A DNA stretch of 64,000 nt from positions 992,001 to 1,056,000 of the forward strand of contig JAACMV010000019.1 in NCBI GenBank assembly GCA_010909725.1. Reading direction: 5' to 3'. Positions 1 through 9,013 of the stretch are shown in pieces. The notes under the pieces are model-generated. The model saw only the letters and a program-made list of their open reading frames with translations. It did not search any database and was not told the DNA's origin. Position 1 is the first letter of the stretch. Every line of letters begins with the position of its first letter. The translations under genes and the position numbers were made by a program. Source of the stretch: Picochlorum sp. 'celeri'. Its lineage: Eukaryota; Chlorophyta; Trebouxiophyceae.

Positions 1-1128
1 GTTGCATGCGCATTAATATACGAAACATCCTCTGGATCACATCCTGCCACAGCCAAGGCCCGCTGCATGGCCAATCGCGCTCCATACCCATCCTCGCGCG
101 GTTTTGTCACGTGATACGCATCCGAGGACATACCATACCCTATAATTTCACAGTAAATTCGAGCTCCTCGAGCGAGGGCATGGTCTGCGTCTTCGAGCAC
201 CAGCATTGATGCGCCTTCACTGAGAACAAACCCATCCCTGTCCTTGTCAAATGGCCGAGATGCCGTCTCTGGGGAATCATGAAATGCAGTCGACAGCGCC
301 TTAATTCGGGCAAATCCTGACAATGAAATTGCATCTACACACGACTCGGTCCCTCCAGCAATCATCACACGAGCATCTCCTCGCTGAATCATTCGAAACG
401 CATCCCCAATGGCATGTGCCCCTGTCGCACAAGCAGTGCTTGCTGCATGATTGGGTCCATGCAAATCATACGACATACTCACCGCTCCAGCAGCAGCATT
501 CACTAAAATACGAGGCACAAAATATGGAGATAATCGTCGAATCTTTCCGTGTTCTATCAACCTCCCAGCCTGCCCCAGTTCATACGTTGAACTCATCCCA
601 GCCCCAATGGCCACTCCAGTCATGTCACATGCTGCAGCAGATGACGGAAACCATCCCGCGTCTCGCAGCGCTTCATCCGCAGCTATACTGGCATATTGAA
701 CAAACGGAGGACTCTTTGCATCCACCCCTCGTAATGTCCGTGCTTGAATCTCCCGCACAACATCATCCACATCCACCTTGCCAACCACCCTAGATGGCAA
801 GGAATCAAATGCTCCTTCATGCTCCTACAGAATGGATTCGCAACTCATACTCAACTCTTTTGGACATATCCCTCATCAAACAACAATAACATACCGGTGG
901 TAGATCCATTCGTGTCAGCGACCGTGTCGCAGATACGCCCTGCAGGACCTTGTCCCATAAACTCTCTTGTCCAATTCCACACGGCGTCACAAAACCAAGC
1001 CCAGTCACAACCACGCGTGAATGCGATGGAGTTGGTGACTTTTGAAACTGAAATACCTCATCAGAAGATGACGACATGAATCGAGCAGCTCTTGTGACGG
1101 CAACGCATGGCACCCGACGACGAATCAT
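1..1128 (-). CDS. OXSM: mitochondrial-type beta-ketoacyl-ACP synthase (partial at window edge)
   Basis: Condensing enzyme of type II fatty acid synthesis; it elongates acyl-ACP with malonyl-ACP. Two exons are seen: 895-1128, and 824 down to the left edge, so the C-terminus is missing. The intron 825-894 has a GTATGT donor and TAG acceptor, phase 0, and joins DLPP to EHEGAFDS. The N-terminus MIRRRVPCVAVTRAARFMSS is basic and resembles a mitochondrial presequence, followed by RVVVTGLGFVTPCG. The active-site cysteine lies in STACATGAHAIGD (about 440-400), and SYINAHAT, with the first catalytic histidine, lies near the edge. The wording STACATGAHA and RPFDKDRDGFV is closer to mitochondrial OXSM than to plastid KASII; the compartment is inference. 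Its start is about 100 bp from the stop of the V-ATPase H gene on the same strand. Confidence 0.88.
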
Positions 1129-1229
1129 GTCTTCTTCTTCTTCTTCCCGCAATTCAGAATATGTCACACCATTATGATGAATATACCATACAAAAAAATG
1201 AGAAACAAAAATATGGTATTCAAGCATTG

Positions 1230-2759
1230 CTACGAGTCCTGTACTTGAGCCATGTATCCAAGCGTATTTTTTGACAGGAGCAGTTTTTGAACGCACAGAA
1301 GCGCCTCTCTCTGCACGCCTGAATCCGGATGCGCCATCAATCGCATCACGAGTGGCTTTGCTTGCAGATCAGCAACCAAACCCTTTCCATGGGGATAATG
1401 TGTCACAAAGTTGGACACATCTCGGCATGCAAGACACAGCGTGACGTGGTCATTGGATGCATCCAACAGCCTCAGCAAGGCTTTGAGCAGTGCAGCATTA
1501 TTGTCTGCTAATTTCTCTGCATTCTCCGACCAAAACTGCTCCGACTCATGCATTGGACCAGGAACAAGCGTCCCTTGCATCACTTCCTTTCTATATCTCT
1601 CTAACGACGACATGGCAAGCACACCCGCATCCATACGCTCCTGCAGGTCCTCCAGCAAATCTGGAATATCTCCATCCTCCCATGTCTGCTCTGCTCTATT
1701 TTCCAGCGCCTTTGGCAGTCCATTCTCCACTGCCGACATTTCTAACGCCATTTTCCCACTCTCATCCAACAGCGACTTGAGCGCCATCAGCGCCACCCGT
1801 ATAACCTTTTCCTTGTGTGCCAAGCGGACCACATCCACCAACCGATTCACCAATGCTGGAGTAGACAAGCTCTCATTCCCTGGCCCATACAGAGACAGCA
1901 ACCACACACATAGAATAGACTCATACTGTACCTGTACATTAATCCCACCCTGCGGCATCCCCACCAAGGCCATAATCAACCCGACACCCCCAGCCTTGCA
2001 CACCAATGGCCTCACAGGCTTTTCCCGCAGCATCACTGCCAAACAATGCACAGCAGTAGGCACAGCATTCACAGGGTGCGCCGGCCTCCTCAACTGAGAC
2101 AAACACCAATCAATAAATGCTAATATCGCCTTCCCCACATCATCTCCAACCAGCGTCCCATCCGGCATCACCGCCTCCCCTAACGCCTCTTTATTCGGCC
2201 GATGGGCCACCACCTGACTCAATATTAATGCCGCCTTTTCCTGCGTAAACCAATCATCCCGCTGCAACAACCGCAACAGTATCCCATACGGATCCAGCAC
2301 AGAATCTTCTCCCTCCCCATACGTCAATGAAAAGAAAAACCTCGCCCTCTGAGAATCCCCCTCCAACACCTCGTCCACCAAGGCCAGCACATACTGCACC
2401 GTCTCTTCCTTTGTCACATTCTGCAACACCGACATCATAGCTCGAACATACTTCTCCCCTCCATCACTAAGCAACAACTTCTTCTGTTGAGGATCCTTCT
2501 TATCATACCGACGAAGTAATTGCAAATCCCGATCCGTAATGAGCCTCGCGGTCATGTAAATGTCCCACGGAATCTCCCTCGTCCTCAACAGCTGCTGTGT
2601 CGTTGGTAATTGTTTAAACTCTTGTTGAATATCATCGGATGATAGAGCAGAACCCGACAACAAAAACGCACGAGCGCTGGGATCCTCGCTCCCTCCAGTA
2701 CCCCCCAGGGTACCCTGCTGTTGTGAAAAGAACCCTTGCTGCGATGAGGTTGCTGCCAT
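1230..2759 (-). CDS. VMA13: V-type proton ATPase subunit H
   Basis: Regulatory subunit of the V1 sector of the vacuolar H+-ATPase; it bridges V1 and Vo and silences free V1. A single exon encodes 509 aa, near the family's usual 440-480 plus a Gln/Gly-rich N-terminal stretch (residues 1-35). The helical-repeat (armadillo-like) body follows. The family signature SLERYRKEVMQGTLVPGPMH starts at residue 385, and the C-terminal domain contains FWSENAEKL, CRDVSNFVTHYPHGK and REALLCVQKLL. All the expected C-terminal blocks are present, so it looks intact. It is divergently transcribed from the RRM gene at 3150 across a 390-bp promoter interval. Confidence 0.95.
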   Translation of the reverse strand: MAATSSQQGFFSQQQGTLGGTGGSEDPSARAFLLSGSALSSDDIQQEFKQLPTTQQLLRTREIPWDIYMTARLITDRDLQLLRRYDKKDPQQKKLLLSDGGEKYVRAMMSVLQNVTKEETVQYVLALVDEVLEGDSQRARFFFSLTYGEGEDSVLDPYGILLRLLQRDDWFTQEKAALILSQVVAHRPNKEALGEAVMPDGTLVGDDVGKAILAFIDWCLSQLRRPAHPVNAVPTAVHCLAVMLREKPVRPLVCKAGGVGLIMALVGMPQGGINVQVQYESILCVWLLSLYGPGNESLSTPALVNRLVDVVRLAHKEKVIRVALMALKSLLDESGKMALEMSAVENGLPKALENRAEQTWEDGDIPDLLEDLQERMDAGVLAMSSLERYRKEVMQGTLVPGPMHESEQFWSENAEKLADNNAALLKALLRLLDASNDHVTLCLACRDVSNFVTHYPHGKGLVADLQAKPLVMRLMAHPDSGVQREALLCVQKLLLSKNTLGYMAQVQDS

Positions 2760-3149
2760 ACTGTATGTATGACTAAATCTACCTTTTGATTGAACCCACT
2801 CTATTTCAATTTGAATGGCGTATCATACTTGGAAAGGCAGGAGAAGAAAGGGACCATGCCATGGTGGATCTCCGGAGATCTGTAGCAGAGGCGATGGTAC
2901 ACCCGTGCGCACGAGATAAGACAAGCATGCTGGGTGCCGCACAGGATACATAACAAAAAGCATCCATTGGGTTGTAATAAAACACACCCTGTGCGAGGAA
3001 GGAATCTTGAGGACTGATTGATTGCATTCACTTTCTGAATCACGCAGTCGATCGTCTCAGACAGAGAGGCAGAGATACACGCAGATTTGAAGTCAATTAA
3101 CTGATATCTTCTGTGTCTTTGGGATTTATCGGGGGGTTTGGAGCGAAGA
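2760..3149. promoter_or_regulatory. bidirectional promoter interval with clustered palindromes
   Basis: Noncoding 390 bp between the divergent starts of V-ATPase H and the RRM gene. It contains perfect inverted repeats: ACCATG-C-CATGGT (2853-2865), GATCTCCGGAGATC (2867-2880, 14 bp) and CGTGCGCACG (2904-2913). A short reading frame at 2801-3043 (minus) has no recognisable domain and is not called. A regulatory role is inference from position and symmetry. Confidence 0.4.
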
Positions 3150-3871
3150 ATGGCTGGTACGTGTGATGGAATGACGGACGGCCCGATGGGTGGGTTTGGT
3201 GGCGCCGTTCGTTATCTGCTGTGCTGAGGAAATTATTCCATCTGACTATGGATATGTTGTGTGCAGAGGAAGAAATTCGAGTGGGAAGGCGCTGCTTTGT
3301 GTCGAACTTGGCATGGAGAACGTCGTGGCAGGATCTGAAGGACAAATTCCGCGACTGCGGGAATGTTGTCTACACGAATGTGATGCGAGATGAAAATGGA
3401 AGGTCAAAGGGATGGGGTATCGTCGAATTCGAGACGAGCGACGAGGCTGTGAACGCCATGAACACCATGAATGGCGTGGAGATTGACGGAAGGCCCATCA
3501 TCGTTCGCGAGGATCGCGAGGACCGTGAAATCAAGGATTTCGGCGATCCTGCTCGTCGCGTGGGAGGACGAGGCCGTGGTGCTCGAGGAGGCCGTGGAGG
3601 CGACCTTGGGGGAGAGCCAGCTCCTCCTGGGACGCAGGTTGTCGTCCATGGGCTTCCATGGTCGTACACAGGGGCTCAATTGCTTGACATCTTCCAGGGA
3701 TGTGGAGAGATTGTCAAGGGAGATGTTGTGTACGGAAGGGATGGACGCTCCCGTGGATATGGTGTGATTCAGTTTGCAACACCAGATCAGGCAAACATTG
3801 CCATTCAGCAGTACAACGGCATTGATCTGGAGGGAAGAACCCTTTCGGTGAAACTCGACTCATTTGCTTGA
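3150..3871 (+). CDS. two-RRM RNA-binding protein with central RGG linker
   Basis: RNA-binding protein of 203 aa. Exon 1 is only 7 coding bases (3150-3156: ATG GCT G). The intron 3157-3266 (110 bp) has donor GTACGT and acceptor TGTGTGCAG. Exon 2 is 3267-3871, so the protein begins MAEEEIRVGRRCFVSNL. RRM1 spans about 11-84 with RNP2 CFVSNL and RNP1 KGWGIVEF (50-57). A Gly/Arg linker VGGRGRGARGGRGG (101-114) follows. RRM2 spans about 126-200 with RNP1-like RGYGVIQF (165-172). The architecture resembles hnRNP-M/SR-type or trypanosome RBP-like proteins with tandem RRMs; no exact orthologue is claimed. Starting at a later ATG would keep intron-derived residues, so the tiny-exon model is preferred. 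Confidence 0.85.
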
Positions 3872-3950
3872 ATTGACAGCCGCATTTCTTTTCCATGATG
3901 ATCGCATACTGGATGCGGTGGTGCCTGATTGACTGACTGGAGATTGAGAC

Positions 3951-3965
3951 TCACCCACTGGGTGA
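3951..3965. repeat. inverted repeat in 3' flank of the RRM gene
   Basis: TCACCCA-C-TGGGTGA, a perfect 7-bp inverted repeat with a 1-base centre, about 80 bp after the RRM stop codon and 105 bp before the next start. It could be a dimeric protein site; as RNA the loop would be too tight for the full stem. Confidence 0.35.
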
Positions 3966-4069
3966 TGGTCATCATTCTCCATTGAACCAAGGAAGGTTGG
4001 TTGCTTTACATGATTCATTCATTCATGACGTATTAAATATGTAATACGAATGGTACTATAATACCCGGG

Positions 4070-5668
4070 ATGGAAGAGCATGATGAGTCCATCTCTGTGT
4101 TGGAACTCCTGGACGACTCGTCCCTCCTTCACGTGCTCTCTTTCTTACCACCTCGAGATATAAATACATGCAAACAATTGAATAGATATTCTAAGGATTT
4201 TTATGATCGACATGAGGGGGAAATATGGGGTTTGTGCTTGTCTCGGTATTTTGGTATCGAAAAGCACAAGACTCTGGTTCACCTTGGCCGTCGGTTTGGG
4301 GTTGGAGGGGACCGCGTGGGGAGGAATCTCGGCATGCGGTTCCATGAGATTTGTTCCAAGTATGGATCGATAGGGTATCGGATGATTCGGGCGTGGAGTA
4401 GTATATACGAGAGTGTGGAGCAGTATGCAAAGCCTGTGGCGGACACACTGCTGGTTCCAGAAACAGCTCAGGGTTTGAGGCGGTTCAGCGACATGTTCCG
4501 TGCGGGATTCCGGCGGCCCATGCCTATGGAGTTGGAGTGCTTGTATCGCGTGTGTGGTGGTCAAAGGCATGGCGATGAGCCAATGGATCCTCCTCTTGAA
4601 TCAAATTCAAAGAGGCTGAGAATCAGGATGGATATTCCCCCTCTTCCCGATTTTGACGAATCGAGCGAAGATGCATTTCAAGGTATATTTCCCGGGATGA
4701 AGGTATATCATGATGAGTATTCTCTCTCCATGCTGCCTCTTTCAGCGGCAATGCCTCTCTCGATACTCTCCATAGGGAGGCACGGGTCAAGGCCAAAGTT
4801 TATGATGGCGATGAATCTCAGTGGCTCGCGGTATAAAGATATGTTCTTTGATGTAGAGAGTGGACAGATTCAGTTTGATCCGAGGCCAGGAATGCCTGAT
4901 GGGATTGATGGAGTTGCTCGAGATCGAAGGATATTTGCACCTGATAAACCAAGACCAGCATGGTATGTTTCCAGTAAGGATGAAATGCGCCGAGTGGAGT
5001 TGAATTACCCTCATTATGAGGACATTGTATCGTCAATGGGATATGATGTACATCCTGTGCCTCCTCTGGTGCATTGGATGGAGTGTTATGCTCGTGAATT
5101 GGAGATGCAGCATATTCAGTATCATCCTGTCCCAGGCGATGGAGTTTGTATGCTGTGGAGGTTTCCATTGAAAGGTCCAGAATGTCGCGAATGTGTGACT
5201 GGAAGTATTGAAGTAAAGTCGTCCTGCGTGCTTGCACCGCATGCAATCCAGTGCCCCTCTAATGAACTAGTGTGGGCATACAGTATTCAGATGAGGTTGC
5301 TGAGTGTGGAAGAGCAGAGAGAGCGAGGGGTTGATCCGTCCGAGATTCTTACTGTGATTCAATTGAGAGGTAGGTACTGGAAAATTTCATCGGCAAATGG
5401 GGTCCAAGAGGTTCAAGGAGGGGGCGTTGTAGGGCAATATCCAGTGTTGAGGGAAGGAGGTGTTGCGTTTGAGTATCAGAGTTACGTATCGTTGAGGACC
5501 ATGGAGCATTATGCCAACCATGATGTTCCTGTTGAGGGTCGTATGGAGGGACATTTCACGTTTGCCAACAAACTTGGTCGTGATCAGCGGCCATCCGCTC
5601 CCGTTGAGGCCCCTATTAGAGCAATATGCCCAACCATGCACTTGACATTCCCTGACATTGTCATGTGA
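4070..5668 (+). CDS. FBXO3/SKIP16-like F-box protein with ApaG domain
   Basis: Predicted substrate receptor of an SCF ubiquitin ligase, 532 aa, single exon. An F-box lies at about residues 11-50 (LELLDDSSLLHVLSFLPPRD ... YSKDFYDRH). The middle (about 100-330) matches the layout of the SMI1/KNR4 (SUKH) domain of FBXO3 and plant SKIP16: PMPMELECLYRVCGGQ, then MLPLSAAMPLSILSIG. The C-terminus (about 395-510) is an ApaG/DUF525 domain: VWAYSIQMRL, QLRGRYWKISSANG, EVQGGGVVGQYPVLREGG, FEYQSYVSL and GRMEGHFTF. The F-box, SUKH, ApaG order is that of FBXO3/SKIP16. It converges on NKAP with about 100 bp between stop codons. Confidence 0.88.
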   Translation: MEEHDESISVLELLDDSSLLHVLSFLPPRDINTCKQLNRYSKDFYDRHEGEIWGLCLSRYFGIEKHKTLVHLGRRFGVGGDRVGRNLGMRFHEICSKYGSIGYRMIRAWSSIYESVEQYAKPVADTLLVPETAQGLRRFSDMFRAGFRRPMPMELECLYRVCGGQRHGDEPMDPPLESNSKRLRIRMDIPPLPDFDESSEDAFQGIFPGMKVYHDEYSLSMLPLSAAMPLSILSIGRHGSRPKFMMAMNLSGSRYKDMFFDVESGQIQFDPRPGMPDGIDGVARDRRIFAPDKPRPAWYVSSKDEMRRVELNYPHYEDIVSSMGYDVHPVPPLVHWMECYARELEMQHIQYHPVPGDGVCMLWRFPLKGPECRECVTGSIEVKSSCVLAPHAIQCPSNELVWAYSIQMRLLSVEEQRERGVDPSEILTVIQLRGRYWKISSANGVQEVQGGGVVGQYPVLREGGVAFEYQSYVSLRTMEHYANHDVPVEGRMEGHFTFANKLGRDQRPSAPVEAPIRAICPTMHLTFPDIVM

Positions 5669-5769
5669 CCATGTCTTACTTGTTTTCTTTGATTCGTGTT
5701 TTCACGACATACTATGTATTTATTTTTCTTCTTCTTTGAACGTGTTTCAATAACAACAACAATGATGGG

Positions 5770-6732
5770 TTACTTTTGCACATCAGTCACAGTCTTATCC
5801 ACCAACTTTCGCATATCTTCTATAATCTTTGCTTCTTTCTTCTTCTTCTCTTCAAAATTCAGCATGGCCAATGCCGCCTTCTCCTCCGCTGTATACACCT
5901 GATTCTCCTTTCTCATCCGAATAGCATTCATTTTTGCATTTCTGTTCCCACTCATCACATACCCAATCTTTTCAAACTGTTCAATTCTCTCAGCATCCAG
6001 ACCAACTTCACCACGTCGAGGAATCCTCTTACCCTGTTGAACGTACGCCGCCATGGCAGAACCCTCTCCCGGCCTGAGATGCGTCCCATACATGGATGTG
6101 GACTCAAACTGCTCCACATGCCCTTCACGTGTCAACGGCTCTGGACCCACCAACGCATTCTCCTCCTCCTCCAACCGCTTCCTCTCCTCTTCTGCTATTC
6201 GAGCATCTCGTATACTATCCAAATATTTCCTGAGCATTTCCATCTGCCGCGCTCGTAATCCTTGCAGGACGGTATCATTCTGGAACAAGTCATTCATAAC
6301 CATTTCCTGCTTCTCATCCACCCCCCGCTTCCGCCTCTGATCCTCACTCTTCTGCAATCTCTTTCTATGCTCTTCTAGTTCATCCTGCAACTCTTCCTCA
6401 TCCTCTGTCAACATGACTGATCCCTCGTCATCCTCCTGAGACCCAAGACGCTCCTCCCCAGGAGGAGGACTCGGCGTATTCCTGTACACACACCGCACAT
6501 TCCTCTCCCTCAGCTTCTTTCGTTTTAATCTCCTATATTCTCGTCTACTATCCGCTCGAATATCATCATCACTCACATCCTCCGGGTATTCCGACTGTAG
6601 TGGCAATGGCTTCCTTTCTCTCGTCCTACGCTCCTCCTCTCTATAGTCTGGAGAATGTCTTCGCCTTCTTCCATTTGAATACCGCCCAGGCGAGTAGTCC
6701 CTCCTGCTCCGTCTCCGTCCTTCTCTCTGCAT
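5770..6732 (-). CDS. NKAP: NKAP-family spliceosomal/nuclear protein
   Basis: Nuclear protein tied to pre-mRNA splicing and chromatin repression (NKAP/SynMuv family), 320 aa, single exon. The N-terminus is an RS-like Arg/Ser-rich region (residues 3-30), then an acidic/charged middle (EDEEELQDELEEHRKR). The conserved C-terminal block covers about 205-310: LRPGEGSAMAAYVQQGKRIP, RRGEVGLDAERIEQFEKIGY, VMSGNRNAKMNAIRMRKENQ and EEKAALAMLNFEEK, matching the NKAP C-terminal domain. MFAP1 was considered because of the charge pattern, but the PGEG-AMA-YV-GKRIPRRGE signature is that of NKAP. It is divergent from the first metallophosphoesterase gene. Confidence 0.9.
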   Translation of the reverse strand: MQREGRRRSRRDYSPGRYSNGRRRRHSPDYREEERRTRERKPLPLQSEYPEDVSDDDIRADSRREYRRLKRKKLRERNVRCVYRNTPSPPPGEERLGSQEDDEGSVMLTEDEEELQDELEEHRKRLQKSEDQRRKRGVDEKQEMVMNDLFQNDTVLQGLRARQMEMLRKYLDSIRDARIAEEERKRLEEEENALVGPEPLTREGHVEQFESTSMYGTHLRPGEGSAMAAYVQQGKRIPRRGEVGLDAERIEQFEKIGYVMSGNRNAKMNAIRMRKENQVYTAEEKAALAMLNFEEKKKKEAKIIEDMRKLVDKTVTDVQK

Positions 6733-7270
6733 GGCAATCTCAAGTCCACTTGGTACTGTTCAAGACCTTGACGTTCTATCTACTCCTAGTTCCAAGCTGC
6801 ATTGTTGAGGTATCCACTATGAAATAAAATGCTTCTTTGATACAAAAATGGACACAGGAGTTGCTTCCCATTCATGTTTGTGGGAAGAAGAGAGACCAGG
6901 CACTTTCTTATTTTTGATTGTCATCATGGGACATGGCTGTGATGCTGGTCTACGGTCAAACACCCTCTTGGACCGATCGATCTGCACAATTGTATATAGA
7001 TATCTCGGAGGAACACGTTCCTCTGAGAGAGAAGGAGAGATGGTCTTCCATTCATCCATCGAGACAAGATTCCGACACTTTTTTTCGATATATGTATGAT
7101 TCGTTCACGATTTTTGGAGTCTTTTTATTACTTTTTCAAGGGAGACTATGCGGGAATCTCAACGGTTCACTGCCGATAATAGGACCTTGTGGCAATTGAG
7201 GGAATTTGTCCAAATTTGCCGCAATTGAATTTCTTTTGGACACGCGGCAGGCATAGCATCTATTGTTCAG
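6733..7270. promoter_or_regulatory. bidirectional promoter with a long near-perfect inverted repeat
   Basis: Noncoding 538 bp between NKAP (minus) and the first metallophosphoesterase (plus). At 7003-7028 a 12-bp arm TCTCGGAGGAAC is followed, after the two bases AC, by GTTCCTCTGAGA; all pairs are Watson-Crick except one G-T. GATCGATC lies just upstream (about 6975). I see no convincing gene: the short frames here have no domain and end abruptly. Confidence 0.4.
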
Positions 7271-8752
7271 ATGATGTCTGTTTCAGTGGCCATCTGGATT
7301 GGGGTATGCGTCGTGCATCTCTTGTGCCTGACGACTCTTGGGGTCTCCCGCGTGGTGTCCAGGACCCCGGGTCTGTTCATCAGGCACTCATCACCTCGTG
7401 TCGAACGGGTTGCGGTGATCTCTGATCCTCATCTGGCTGGCCCAGAGTATCACTTGAATACCGAGACCAATGAGCTTGATAATGAGAGTGTGGTGCGGAG
7501 CCAAATGAGAATGTATTTGACAGCGCAGCAAATTGTGGCAGCGTTGGGTGTGGATCCATCTCCAAAGCTTGCTGTCTTGCTGGGGGATGTGGTTCACAGT
7601 GGATTGGGTATTTTACAGAGTGATTTTGGTATCGATGAGCACGGTGTGCAGAAACTATTCGATATGGATGTCAATGGATATACAATTGGCGTTGATATTT
7701 TTGAATCGATTCCATTGCCCAAGGTGTTTGTTTGGGGGAACCACGACAGCTTGTTGACGTGCGGCAAGCCCAAACATACCATGCCGAAAGATTTGCTCGA
7801 AAAGGTATACCGACATTATTTCAATGCATCTGCATATAGCAGTACTGAGCTGGATCACTGGAAAATCATTGGATTAAACTCAGTATGGGGCACAACGTGG
7901 GATCCAAGCTCGCCACAATGCAACCAACTATTGTCTAGCTTTGGTAAAAAGCAGCTCATGTGGTTGGATGAAGAGCTGACGCATACAAAGGCATCGCATG
8001 TGGTACTCATATTGCATTCTCCACCAGGGACTGTCAAGTTGAATGAGATTGAAAAAGCTGATGATGACGGAATCACAGATCTCCGTAGTGTACTGAAGAA
8101 GCATGATACGATTAGATTGGTATTGACTGGTCATTATCACAAAGGTATTATGTGGGGACATTTGTTCGGAGATGCTATTCCTGTCATCAGCCTGCCCTCC
8201 ACAAGATATAATGCAGAAAACTTTTTCAACTTGGACCTGTATGAGAATGGGTCTTGGAGCATTGTGGATCTAGATAAGAATAGAAATGGAGCACGGTGCT
8301 CTGATTGGTACGTGTACGATGAGGATAATCCGAATGGAAAGTTTAAAGCGCCATTCAGGCCAAAAGATCCAGGAAATTGTGGGCGCCCTCGTGTGTCTGA
8401 GGAATCCACATGGGAAGTGGAGCCCATCACGAGCTTGAAAGAGTATCCCAGGAATAGTATATTCAATCCCGAGGGCTCGTGTCGCTTCATGTACGCCCCT
8501 GCATTCTTCACGACATGCTTGGAAGATGACTTTCTTGAGAATGGCTGCTGTGATGTTTTATCAAAAGCATTCTGGCCATCATCAAGTCATCCATTTGCAT
8601 CCTGTTTCTGTCAGACAGAGTTTTGGGATTCGACCGTCGAGTACTTTGCGTCGCATTCACGTAACGCATCGTCCGTCATGCAACATTGTGCTGAGAACAA
8701 GGTATTTCTCATATGGCCAGGCTCGACAGACACATGGTGCAGCCTTGAGTAG
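7271..8752 (+). CDS. secreted calcineurin-like metallophosphoesterase, tandem copy 1
   Basis: Predicted binuclear metal phosphohydrolase entering the secretory pathway; substrate unknown. 493 aa, single exon. The first ATG gives a hydrophobic signal segment (residues 3-25). All metallophosphoesterase blocks are present: D52-x-H54 (ISDPHL), G-D106-x-x-H109 (LGDVVH), GNHD (156-159), H249 (LILHSPPG) and GHxH (287-290, LTGHYHKG). NHD with GHxH resembles the sphingomyelinase-like/acid phosphatase-type branch. The C-terminal third (about 400-490) is cysteine-rich with conserved Cys in EGSCRFMY, TTCLEDDFLENGCCD, FCQTEFW and DTWCS, presumably disulphide-bonded. A paralogue follows 261 bp downstream in the same orientation. 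Confidence 0.85.
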   Translation: MMSVSVAIWIGVCVVHLLCLTTLGVSRVVSRTPGLFIRHSSPRVERVAVISDPHLAGPEYHLNTETNELDNESVVRSQMRMYLTAQQIVAALGVDPSPKLAVLLGDVVHSGLGILQSDFGIDEHGVQKLFDMDVNGYTIGVDIFESIPLPKVFVWGNHDSLLTCGKPKHTMPKDLLEKVYRHYFNASAYSSTELDHWKIIGLNSVWGTTWDPSSPQCNQLLSSFGKKQLMWLDEELTHTKASHVVLILHSPPGTVKLNEIEKADDDGITDLRSVLKKHDTIRLVLTGHYHKGIMWGHLFGDAIPVISLPSTRYNAENFFNLDLYENGSWSIVDLDKNRNGARCSDWYVYDEDNPNGKFKAPFRPKDPGNCGRPRVSEESTWEVEPITSLKEYPRNSIFNPEGSCRFMYAPAFFTTCLEDDFLENGCCDVLSKAFWPSSSHPFASCFCQTEFWDSTVEYFASHSRNASSVMQHCAENKVFLIWPGSTDTWCSLE

Positions 8753-9013
8753 GGGCATTGTATATTTCTTCATAGATATATATATGATAGTATTGTAAAC
8801 TGAATAATGCGATATCACGATTGTGTACAGCGATCCATCATCGAATCTACACCTTTGTCTGCTGCTGCATTGCCCATCTCCTGCAGGACCAGCTGGTCCC
8901 AGGAGATTCTATGTTGGGTTTGAAGACAAGATTCCCTAAGCAGCCCAGTGTCATTTCGACAGCCCCTATTTTTAAATTTCGGGTTTTTTAATATTTGTAC
9001 ACTTACGAATGAT

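Noticed and set aside
323..1079. Plus-strand frames opposite the ketoacyl synthase
   Set aside because: They are antisense to a clearly conserved protein (STACATGAH, INAHAT) and have low-complexity His/Gln/Pro composition.
2801..3043. 80-codon minus-strand frame in the V-ATPase H/RRM promoter
   Set aside because: No domain or targeting signal; it overlaps the palindrome cluster and lies in a divergent promoter.
4145..5246. Long minus-strand frames opposite the F-box/ApaG gene
   Set aside because: Antisense to recognised domains; no independent similarity.
5770..6732. MFAP1 as identity of the charged RS-like protein
   Set aside because: The C-terminal block PGEGSAMAAYVQQGKRIPRRGE ends as in NKAP, and the MFAP1 C-terminal signature is absent.
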